The position numbers were made by a program, and so were the translations under genes. This document shows, piece by piece, positions 1 through 7,300 of a DNA stretch of 9,833 nt (position 1 is its first letter; every line of letters begins with the position of its first letter). The notes beneath the pieces were generated by a model, which was given only the letters and a program-made list of their open reading frames with translations, ran no database searches and was not told where the DNA came from. The stretch is from JAGNNV01 sp039932395 (GTDB taxonomy: Bacteria; Acidobacteriota; Vicinamibacteria; Fen-336; JAGNNV01), in the NCBI GenBank assembly GCA_039932395.1, contig JBDTQB010000161.1, positions 1-9,833 of the forward strand, given 5' to 3'.

Positions 1-920
1 ATCACGAGACGCTTTTTTTCCGTCTCAGCGGGAGCTTCGCGGGAGACACGCGCGTCGCGACGGATGGAACGCTGATCGCACAGCACGCGCTGATTCTCTT
101 CGCTGCACTCATCGCGTTCGCAGTGGCGGGCCTTGCTCGCGAGTCAAACTCGGGGGAGACCGCACCGGCACTCCGTGCCTATGAAGAGGCGATGCTGCGC
201 CTTCGCGCCCGGGATGACGAGCGCGTGGCGGTGTTCGAGCGCGAGAAGCTCAAGATGACGGAAGTGCTCCGAGATCGGGAAGCCATGGCGCGCGCCGGCG
301 AATTGACCGCGGGCATTGTTCACGAGGTCCGCAACTCACTCGGAGTGATCTCGACTCAGTCTGGGTTCGTGGCCAGGTCGACCGACCACCGAGCGATCGT
401 TGCGGCCGCCGCCATCTCTGAAGAAGTACGCGTGCTTCAGGGTGCCATGAACCGCTTCCTGGATTTCATCCGGTTCGAAAGAGTGGATGACCGGCCTTTC
501 GAACTGTCGCGGTTCGTGAATCGGATCGCGGCCCGGGAGGGTGAGAACCATTCGACGGAGATCAAGGTTGAAGGCCTTTCGATGCTGGTTCGTGGAGATG
601 AGGACCTGCTTGAGCGGGCCATCGAGAACATCGTTCGAAACGCGCGTCAGGCGGCCGGAGAAACGGGCGCGGTCACGATCTCCTTTGGCGCGGATCAAAC
701 CCACGCCTTCGTCATCGTGGAAGACAACGGCCCAGGAATAAAGGACGTCGAGAAGGCCCTTCGTCCTTTCGAGTCCGCCCGTCCGGGAGGGCTTGGGTTG
801 GGTTTGCCGCTTGTTCTCAAAATCCTTTCCCTGCACAACGGAACACTTGATTTCGGCCGGCCCTCCACGGGGACCGGGACTCAAGCTGTTTGTCGATGGC
901 CAAAGGCCGGTCTCTCTTGA
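1..920 (+). CDS. Membrane-bound sensor histidine kinase, NtrB/HPK4-like (5' end outside window)
   Basis: The reading frame is open from base 3 to the TGA at 918-920, so the gene enters from the left. The GTG at 123 is only an internal codon, because it would cut into the membrane segment. Visible residues (counted from codon 3-5): an end of a probable extracytoplasmic sensor region, a TM helix at about 29-45, a charged signalling helix/coiled coil at about 58-95, then the H-box ELTAGIVHEVRNS with phospho-acceptor His107 (nt 321-323). The HATPase part has an N-box (ENIVRNARQAA), a G1 box (DNGPGI, Asp at nt 723) and a G2 box (GGLGLGL). The VHEVRN-type H-box and compact ATP lid resemble the NtrB/PilS group, whose partners are often sigma-54 activators. 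There is no receiver domain, so the response regulator is a separate protein, perhaps upstream. The kinase role is near certain; control of the adjacent pilin operon is inference from position. Confidence 0.9.
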   Translation, partial: HETLFFRLSGSFAGDTRVATDGTLIAQHALILFAALIAFAVAGLARESNSGETAPALRAYEEAMLRLRARDDERVAVFEREKLKMTEVLRDREAMARAGELTAGIVHEVRNSLGVISTQSGFVARSTDHRAIVAAAAISEEVRVLQGAMNRFLDFIRFERVDDRPFELSRFVNRIAAREGENHSTEIKVEGLSMLVRGDEDLLERAIENIVRNARQAAGETGAVTISFGADQTHAFVIVEDNGPGIKDVEKALRPFESARPGGLGLGLPLVLKILSLHNGTLDFGRPSTGTGTQAVCRWPKAGLS

Positions 921-962
921 CGGGCTTCAATTGGCTTTTGTGTTACCTATTACCACGCCGCG

Positions 963-993
963 TCACTGCGTCTCAGGACTCTCTCCGCAGTGA
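963..993. promoter_or_regulatory. Perfect 8-bp inverted repeat, candidate activator site
   Basis: TCACTGCG (963-970) and CGCAGTGA (986-993) are exact reverse complements separated by 15 nt. The half-site centres are 23 bp apart, about two helical turns. They lie roughly 80 and 105 bp upstream of the transcription start predicted from the sigma-54 element at 1046-1061, where NtrC-family enhancer sites usually sit. An alternative is a factor-independent terminator for the kinase gene, but the 15-nt loop and the lack of a T-run after it argue against that. The dyad is seen directly; its function is inference. Confidence 0.4.
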
Positions 994-1045
994 TCTTGCT
1001 ACTATCTCTTTGACCAGTATAGGTTTGATCGCCTTGGCCCCGCCT

Positions 1046-1061
1046 TGGCACGAGGATCGCT
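1046..1061 (+). promoter_or_regulatory. Sigma-54 (RpoN) type -24/-12 promoter
   Basis: The bases TGGCACGAGGATCGCT match the sigma-54 consensus TGGCACG-N4-TTGCW at 11 of 12 specified positions; the one mismatch is TC for TT. The invariant GG (1047-1048) and GC (1059-1060) have the required 10-nt spacing. It lies in the only sizeable non-coding interval before the pilin operon. Transcription would start near 1071-1073, about 15 nt before the ATG at 1087. Type IV pilin genes are controlled by PilR and sigma-54 in several bacteria, which fits the kinase gene next door. No activator gene is visible here. Confidence 0.6.
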
Positions 1062-1072
1062 TATGGGAAAGC

Positions 1073-1077
1073 AGGGA
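1073..1077 (+). promoter_or_regulatory. Ribosome binding site deciding the fimT start
   Basis: AGGGA lies 9 nt before the ATG at 1087 and downstream of the transcription start predicted for the sigma-54 element. A second motif, GAGGA at 1052-1056, precedes the upstream ATG at 1063 by 6 nt, but it overlaps the promoter core and would not be in the mRNA if that promoter is used. Confidence 0.45.
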
Positions 1078-1086
1078 ATCAGAAAA

Positions 1087-1761
1087 ATGATTGGCATGAA
1101 ACGCGCACGATCACAGCAAGGCTTTTCGCTGATAGAGCTGTTGGTCGTCTTAGGAATCATCGGCATTACCGCTGCGGTCGCCCTCCCGAACATCACCGGA
1201 TGGGTCAGAGCGAGTCGGATTCGCACCGCTCAGAGGGAGGTCGGTGAGAATCTCCAGCGCGCGCGAAACCGAGCGATTGCGCGGAATACTCAGTTCGGGG
1301 TCACCCTGGCGATCGAGAACAACACGACCTATTGGATTCATCAGGAAGATCCGCGCGACACCATAGAAGCGGCCGCTTCGGGCGCGGATTCCGGAGGACG
1401 GCAGCCTCTGGTTACTGCGGCACCCGCAGCCGACAAGAGCACTCGATATGTCCTGCCTGAAGGCGTGCGCTTTGCCATTAACGCTACGGATTGTCCGGCG
1501 ACCGTCGTCCCCGGCTACGCTCCCAATGTTTCTGCGGTTCGGTTTGATAAGTACGGTGGCGAATCGATTCCCGGCAATACAAATGTCAGCGGAACGCCTA
1601 ACGCCTCCGCCATGGCGGCAGGGACCAGCGTCCTGGCAAATCGCATGTACCACGTCGTTGGGCAGGACCTCGCGGTCTGCTTGTTCGACACCCATACCAG
1701 TACGCCGCTGAGACGAGTGATTCTTGTTTCTCCCGGTGGCCGTATTCGGATGATCCAGTAG
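1087..1761 (+). CDS. fimT: FimT/FimU-type (GspH family) minor prepilin
   Basis: This is a type IV prepilin of the FimT/FimU/GspH family, a minor pilin of the complex that primes pilus assembly. With the ATG at 1087 the leader is a basic 12-residue peptide ending in Gly12. It is followed by the PilD site and helix FSLIELLVVLGIIG, with Glu at mature position 5 (Glu17), and then the family-typical stretch RASRIRTAQREVGENLQRA. Two cysteines far apart in the C-terminal half (in TDCPA and AVCLF) could close the usual pilin disulfide loop. Length is 224 aa, somewhat longer than Pseudomonas FimU. Other in-frame starts are TTG 1045, ATG 1063 and ATG 1096; 1087 is preferred because it lies downstream of the sigma-54 promoter, has an AGGGA site and gives a normal leader. 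First gene of the operon; pilV follows after 9 nt. FimT, FimU and GspH labels are hard to separate by eye. Confidence 0.85.
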   Translation: MIGMKRARSQQGFSLIELLVVLGIIGITAAVALPNITGWVRASRIRTAQREVGENLQRARNRAIARNTQFGVTLAIENNTTYWIHQEDPRDTIEAAASGADSGGRQPLVTAAPAADKSTRYVLPEGVRFAINATDCPATVVPGYAPNVSAVRFDKYGGESIPGNTNVSGTPNASAMAAGTSVLANRMYHVVGQDLAVCLFDTHTSTPLRRVILVSPGGRIRMIQ

Positions 1762-1770
1762 GAAAGATCA

Positions 1771-2244
1771 ATGACTCAGACTATGACCACCAGCACAAAT
1801 CTTGATCAAACCCGCGCTCCCCGTCGCGGCGACGCCGGATTCACTCTGATGGAAGCGATCATCGCAACCCTCATCCTGACCATCGGGATCATGGGCGTCG
1901 CAAACCTGTCCGTGGTCGCGACCACGGACAATTCGAATGCTAATCGGACCACTGCCGCCGCCTTCCTCGCTTCGCAGAAGCTTGAAGAGCTCAAGGCCAC
2001 CCCGTTTAACGTTCTTGCCGACAGTCCCTCAAGTTCGCTGGAAGCGGATCAACCTGGCTTTACCACCAACATCGAACTGGCAGGAACCGGCTCGTTTCTC
2101 GTTCGCTGGAGCGTCACCACCGTTGCGGGGAGTCCTCCCATGAAGCAGATTCTGGTGCGTGCGGAAAGTCGCACCTTGCGGGGTCGTCAGACCCGCGCCG
2201 ACTTCCAGACGTTCCGAACCTGCACTAACACGCCATGTTCGTAA
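1771..2244 (+). CDS. pilV: PilV-like minor prepilin
   Basis: A 157-aa type IV prepilin. The hydrophilic leader of 23 residues ends at Gly23, followed by FTLMEAIIATLILTIGIMG, with Glu28 at mature position 5. The following region TAAAFLASQKLEELKATPF is typical of PilV/GspI-type minor pilins. The C-terminus carries two close cysteines (CTNTPC), probably a small disulfide loop. GGAAAG ends 4 nt before the ATG at 1771; the second ATG at 1783 has no ribosome site. It starts 9 nt after fimT and its stop lies just before the pilW start, so translation is probably coupled. In the family, PilV joins FimU, PilW and PilX in the tip and priming complex in the inner membrane and pilus. Identification rests on N-terminal motif, size and gene order. 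Confidence 0.85.
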   Translation: MTQTMTTSTNLDQTRAPRRGDAGFTLMEAIIATLILTIGIMGVANLSVVATTDNSNANRTTAAAFLASQKLEELKATPFNVLADSPSSSLEADQPGFTTNIELAGTGSFLVRWSVTTVAGSPPMKQILVRAESRTLRGRQTRADFQTFRTCTNTPCS

Positions 2245-2252
2245 GTTTTTTC

Positions 2253-2258
2253 AAGAGG
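2253..2258 (+). promoter_or_regulatory. Ribosome binding site deciding the pilW start
   Basis: AAGAGG lies 6 nt before the in-frame GTG at 2265. The upstream ATG at 2235, which overlaps the end of pilV, has no purine-rich site in front of it. This favours the GTG, although coupling from the pilV stop could still allow use of the ATG. Confidence 0.5.
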
Positions 2259-2264
2259 TCTGAC

Positions 2265-3443
2265 GTGACTTCACCTGCTCCCACCCCTTCGATCGTCTCA
2301 ACTCGCGCCGGCCGGGCGAGTGGTTTTTCGCTGCTTGAACTCATGGTCGCCATGACGATCACCTTGATCATCACCGGCGCCATGTATGGCTTCATCACCC
2401 AAACGGGCAATGCGTTCTCCCGAGAGCCTGCCCTGGCCGACCGCCAGCAGCAGATTCGGCTCTCCATGGACCGCATCCAGCAAGACATTCTGGTGGGCGG
2501 ATCGAACCTGGGCCGGTACTTCCAGGCCTTCACCCCTGGTCTTGACGCGGCTGGAACGTTCGTGGGCGTGACCGCGGGCCAGAACACCGACATCCTTGAA
2601 ACGTGGATCCAGCAGCCGGACTGTCCGGCGATCCGACTCTGCGTTGCGACGCCGCCGTTGCCAGACTACTCAACCAGCCAGGACTGCAAGTTCTCCCCCG
2701 CTCCTACCGACCCCGCCACCGGTGCCTTGAAATTCGTTGATGCGGTACAGGGCTGTTACCCGGCACCGGGGCACGTCGCCCTCCTCTATGGTGATGGCAA
2801 CGCCAAGGTCGGCTGGGGAAATTCCGCGCCCTCGCCTGGTGGCGGCGTCGGCATCAAGTTTATTGTCCCCGGCCAGCCCGCCGGTACTCAATTGGACGAT
2901 GGAGAGACCGATTTTCTTTGCTCCGTTCCGACGGGAACCGGTTTACCGGTCTGCCCCTCTTCCAACAGTTGCGTAGGAACTCCCGCATCCTGTCCCTACG
3001 CCATAGCACCGGTCGACGCAGTCCGATACCAAATTGCCCTGGATACCGACGGTGTGCCTGGCTTGTTTCGCAGCACGCGGGGAGGCTTGACGGGAGTGGT
3101 GAACGCGGCACCGACCACCGTTGCGCCGCCCGGAGCCAACTGGCAACTCATCGGCCGCGGCATTGAAGACATGCAGATTCGCTATCGCACCCGTGACGGA
3201 GCGGCGGTCGGTACGGACTTCTGGTCAACGACCCCGCCCGTCGTAGGCATCCTTCCAGACAACATCGTCCGCGAAGTAGAGGTGACGCTTTGGGCGCGCG
3301 CGGTCGGCATTGGCACCAATGTCGCGGGGCAGACGACTGCCGCGAACGGCGTCACTGCGGTGCGCGGTTCGATGACAATGCGCGTCACTCCTCGCGCCGC
3401 CCTTGATGCTCTCGTCAACGCAGCGACGAATCCCTGGCATTAG
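2265..3443 (+). CDS. pilW: PilW-like minor prepilin, enlarged and cysteine-rich
   Basis: A type IV prepilin of the PilW/GspJ type. From the GTG at 2265 the protein has 392 aa with a 20-residue leader ending at Gly20, then FSLLELMVAMTITLIITG with Glu25 at mature position 5. The ATG at 2235 would add 10 residues and overlap pilV by 10 nt, but lacks a ribosome site. The segment FSREPALADRQQQIRLSMDR after the helix is typical of PilW. The protein is longer than Pseudomonas PilW (about 270 aa); the extra length lies in the middle, where eight cysteines fall within about 115 residues (QPDCPAIRLC to ASCPYA), suggesting disulfide-stabilised loops. The C-terminal part (GIEDMQIRYR..., VREVEVTLWARAVG) matches the usual PilW ending. 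Role: tip/priming complex beneath PilY1. Followed after 47 nt by pilX. Confidence 0.85.
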   Translation: MTSPAPTPSIVSTRAGRASGFSLLELMVAMTITLIITGAMYGFITQTGNAFSREPALADRQQQIRLSMDRIQQDILVGGSNLGRYFQAFTPGLDAAGTFVGVTAGQNTDILETWIQQPDCPAIRLCVATPPLPDYSTSQDCKFSPAPTDPATGALKFVDAVQGCYPAPGHVALLYGDGNAKVGWGNSAPSPGGGVGIKFIVPGQPAGTQLDDGETDFLCSVPTGTGLPVCPSSNSCVGTPASCPYAIAPVDAVRYQIALDTDGVPGLFRSTRGGLTGVVNAAPTTVAPPGANWQLIGRGIEDMQIRYRTRDGAAVGTDFWSTTPPVVGILPDNIVREVEVTLWARAVGIGTNVAGQTTAANGVTAVRGSMTMRVTPRAALDALVNAATNPWH

Positions 3444-3447
3444 AAAA

Positions 3448-3475
3448 TTCAGTCCGCTTCTTTCAGTCCGCTTCA
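3448..3475 (+). repeat. Two-copy 14-nt tandem repeat between pilW and pilX
   Basis: TTCAGTCCGCTTC occurs at 3448-3460 and again at 3462-3474, a perfect tandem duplication of a 14-nt unit except for its last base (T, then A). It fills most of the 47-nt gap between pilW and pilX, which is the longest gap in the operon. It may simply be a slippage duplication; no stem or promoter is evident in it. Confidence 0.9.
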
Positions 3476-3490
3476 GTACAGGAAAAACAC

Positions 3491-4348
3491 ATGACTAACA
3501 CGGAACGCCCCTTGGCCCGGGAATCGAAGAGCGAAGCAGGATTCGCTTTGATCCTCGCTCTGCTCACTTTGGTGCTGTTGACCACTTTGGGTTTGTCGCT
3601 CAGCGCCACCACCTCGACAGAGTCACAGATTTCACTCAACCACCGTTGGACGGAACAGGCTCGGTACAACGCGGAGGCCGGGATTGAGGTGGGAAAGAAA
3701 GTGCTCGCTCAGCTCCCACCCGGACTCCTATGGTCCGACCTCCTGCCGGATGTGCGCGCTGTGCCTGCAGCATGGAACCCCAACCTGACCACGCTTACCT
3801 TCGGGGCCCCCGCCCCCACTGCCAAAGTCACCACGGCTTTCGATTCAGAAGGTCGACCGATACGCAACTTCGAAGGCTATAAGTGCGATTCCCTGGGAGG
3901 AGGGGCGGGCTACGGCGCCGTCTTGCAGATCCCTGGCGGTATTAGTTATCAGTACACATCGAATGTGGAGGGTCTCCCAATCGGCGGAGCTTTTACCCTG
4001 TGGATTCGCCGCCCCATCGAGATGATTCCCGGACAATCGATGGCACGCGACTACCCAGGCCCCGATGCCCTCATTCTTGTATCGGAGGGGGTCGCACCGT
4101 ACAACGGTGCCAGCATGAGTAACAATTTCGCTCGCCGAGGCTCTTCAAAGTTCGTCATTGAGACTGTCCTGCGGCGTGTCGGTGGCAGTGGCACCACCGG
4201 CGGCGGATCTGTGTGTGAAGGACGGTCCGGCCAGGCCGGAGGGGGCCCGCAGAACACCGGGTTCACGGGATGCACGACTCTCACCGGGACCACGATCACG
4301 ACCGCGCTCCCCACAGGTTCCCTCACGGGCACCGGCGTCCTCAAGTAG
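3491..4348 (+). CDS. pilX: PilX-like minor prepilin
   Basis: A 285-aa protein with a 17-residue leader ending in Gly17, then the helix FALILALLTLVLLTTLGLSL and the segment TSTESQISLNHRWTEQARYNAEAGIE. This is the PilX N-terminal pattern, including the conserved A-x-x-A-x-x-A/GIE-like region. Mature position 5 is Leu22 rather than Glu, as in many PilX proteins and in the tip pseudopilin GspK. The C-terminal 60 residues are rich in Gly and Thr with two cysteines. AGGA (3480-3483) lies 7 nt before the ATG. It is longer than Pseudomonas PilX (about 195 aa). pilY1 follows 15 nt downstream, consistent with a PilX that contacts PilY1 at the tip. Identification comes from motif and gene order. Confidence 0.82.
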   Translation: MTNTERPLARESKSEAGFALILALLTLVLLTTLGLSLSATTSTESQISLNHRWTEQARYNAEAGIEVGKKVLAQLPPGLLWSDLLPDVRAVPAAWNPNLTTLTFGAPAPTAKVTTAFDSEGRPIRNFEGYKCDSLGGGAGYGAVLQIPGGISYQYTSNVEGLPIGGAFTLWIRRPIEMIPGQSMARDYPGPDALILVSEGVAPYNGASMSNNFARRGSSKFVIETVLRRVGGSGTTGGGSVCEGRSGQAGGGPQNTGFTGCTTLTGTTITTALPTGSLTGTGVLK

Positions 4349-4363
4349 GACCAAGGAAACATC

Positions 4364-7300
4364 ATGAACGCACTTGAATTCAAAAACTATTTCCGTTCCC
4401 GCACCAGCCGCTGGGTCCTCATGCTCTCCGGGATCGTGCTCGGCGTCATCGCCACCGGCGACCGTCCCGTCTTCGGCATCCCTACGGGTGAGCAAGGGAT
4501 TGATCCTCTGGACGTGCTGTCCACCAAAGTGCGTCCGAACGTTTACATCGTTCTGGACAGCTCGGGTTCGATGGACGAGGCTGTCGACTCGAACGGTAGT
4601 TTCAACGACGACGAGCCAAACTCGAAACTGGCGCAAGCCAAGGCCGTCGTCAACCAGATCGTTGCTGACAACCAAACCATCGCGAGTTTCGCGCTTGGGC
4701 GCTACAAGGGTGCTGTAACCACTATGCCGACCACCAAGCGGTTTGTCTATTCGACCGACGACGTGGAGAGCACTGGCATCCTGAGCACGTCGGCCCTGTT
4801 CGATCTGCGGCAGTTCAAGTTGACCGCCAACGACACGATCACGTTCACGGAGAACGGCACGCTGCGTGTTTCGCCCGCGGTTGCCGGAGGCGCCTCTCCG
4901 ATTGGCGACTACAACACGGGTTGGGATCTCGCCATTGCCACCCAGAACGCATTGAACGGGACCGCCGGAAAGACGAACACGTACAAGGTCACCTTCATTG
5001 ACGGTCCCGGCGGGACGGATGCGAGATTTGCGATCACCACCACGAACGCGAATCCGGCCAACACCATCATCAAGGGAAGCTCAATCGTGGCCGAGCTTCG
5101 GCAGGCGCTTGGTCTGCCCACTGGCGACACGCCGCTTGCGATCACCCTCACCGCCCCGTCCAATGCCGGAACGATAAATCTCGCCGCAGCGGATGCCTTC
5201 ACCTTCACAGAAAACGGCACGACGCGCAACGCGACTCTTGCGGCCGGAAACTACAGTTCCGTTGCCCTACTTGTGACCGCGTTCCAAAATGCTCTCAACG
5301 CCGCCCCCGGCAAGACCAATACCTACCGGGTAACCCTCATCAGTAGCAAGCTGGTGGTCGATACGACCAACGCGACCCCCGTTCCTTTCGTGATCAATGG
5401 CGCCTCATTCACGGCGGCCGTCCGGACCGCAACCGGCATGGGCTCGGGCAACGTCTCCAGCGTTTCGGCCGCCATGGTTGAGCCGTCCGGAACCGCGGTG
5501 GCCAAGACTGCTTACCGCGACAGCACCACCACCTACAACGACGGCCCTCGCCAGGGCCGTACGGGTGCCCCGACCAACGTGCGGTGGGCTTACGCTGACA
5601 AATTCTTCACAGATGCCACACTTCAGATTGACAGCGCCACCGGTACGCCCTGCGCGGTGATCCCGTTTGCGACGCCAAGCCTGACCTCCGCAAGCCTCAT
5701 CGTGCAGCCGATGACCACGTGCGACCCCGCGGGCTCTCCAGTGACAACAGGCACCCCTTTCACTTTCAAATTCAACGGTGCGCAGTGGTCAAATTCGGCC
5801 GCCGCCTGTCAAGGCCTCGATCCCCTGGTGGGTATGGGCGCCTGCTCGAACGACATGCAGATTGGGACCATCGGGCCCTATCTGGCGCCTACCATTGCTA
5901 TCGCGGGGGGCGCAATCGCTGGATACACCGACAACTTCCTGGGCACCATAACTTTTACCACGAACAGCTCCGTGCCCGAGCAGGTCGGAATCCGAACCAA
6001 CTCGGCCACTCCGATTGCCGATTCACTAACCGCGCTCTACACAGAGTTTTACAACATCTGGAATAACGCTTCCACCGGCGTTAAACTGCAGCCCGTGGGC
6101 AAACGTCAGAAGAGCTTCGTCATCTTCGTGACAGACGGTGACGACACCTGCGAGCGGGCGACCGGCACGGCGGGAGAGAAGCCCACCGATTCTGGTTTCG
6201 CCGCCACGGCCTTCAGCGGCAGTAACCTCGATGCCCACGCCCTTCGTGCGGCCTACTCCGCTCAGGAGCTTTACAATGGAACCAGCATCAGCACTGGTGG
6301 CACGTGGCCCCCGTCTGGTGCGCGCGATCCCGAATCAAAAGTGACTACGTTCGTCATTCTCTTCGGCGTCGGCGCTCAGGCCTCCCGTGGTAATTACATC
6401 GCCTACGGTGGAACGGGAATGGTCAGGCCAACCACAGGCGCCGGTTTTGCAACCAGATGGTCCGCGGTCCCCACCGCTGCGCAGATCGCCGCTTGCACGA
6501 CGTGTAAGCCTGCCTATACAGCCGCTACCGCAGCGAGTCTGGCGTCCGCACTCCAGGGCGCCATCAACCTCACCCAGGATGGGGAATTTTCCGACCAACA
6601 GTCCATCACAGAAACAGTCTACGAGTATGTGGCCATCGCTGCTCCTGCCCCCCCTGCGGTCCCACCGACACCTACGCCGGCCATCATGCCGCTTCAGGAT
6701 CCGATCAATCCGCTGGGTCGCTACTCCCGTACCCTCCCGATCCTCCTTCAATCGACGTTCGTCATGCCGAATTTTCAAGGTCATCTCAAAGCCTTCCGGA
6801 ATTCCGGAGGAACAGGGTCACTGGTCTGGGACGCCGGACAGAAGATCGAGGATCGCGTTGTCAACGGTGTCACCGGCACAGACGGTATGGGAACCTCCGA
6901 GTGGACCTTCGCGCAGCTGCGTGGCGATGGAACATTGGCGAACACTCGAACCTCCACGGCAAAGATCAAGCGACGCGTTTTTAGTACCCGAATGAACGGC
7001 AAGCTCACCAGCAGCGAATACACGCCTCAGACGCTGGTGGATCAGTCTGTGTCCCTGGCCGGGCCAAGCGGAGGCTTTGAGCGGGTTGCCCTCTGGCCTC
7101 CATCTACCGCGGTCAGCCCTGCAGACGCGGCCGACAGCCCCGGCATTCTGGATACTGTCCTTGGGATAAGTTCGGCTGCCAGCGTGGCTGCCGTCCAGCT
7201 CATTGTCCCAGACGCATGCAAGGCCGCCACGGCGGGGAGCTGTTTCACCGGAACGGCGGCGGTGAAGCTTGCCAGGGCTCAACGTGAAGCACGCGAAATC

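Noticed and set aside
13..19. Run of seven T in the kinase gene as a frameshift site
   Set aside because: The frame continues through it without interruption into the TM and H-box, so nothing suggests slippage.
123..125. GTG as the start of the histidine kinase
   Set aside because: The frame is open 40 codons further to the left edge and the TM helix begins before this codon, so it is internal.
996..1023. Sigma-70 type promoter: TTGCTA, 16 nt, TATAGG
   Set aside because: Only four of six bases match in each box; the sigma-54 element downstream is a much better fit. It could still be a secondary promoter.
1045..1086. TTG 1045 or ATG 1063 as the fimT start
   Set aside because: Both lie within or upstream of the predicted sigma-54 promoter core and start site. 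ATG 1063 has a GAGGA motif and would be preferred if that promoter is not real.
1092..1107. Second GG-N10-GC pattern (TGGCATG-N4-GCGCA)
   Set aside because: Three mismatches to the sigma-54 consensus, and it lies inside the fimT coding start.
4145..4675. 176-codon open frame on the - strand across the pilX-pilY1 junction
   Set aside because: Opposite to two well-supported genes and their ribosome site; no domain seen.
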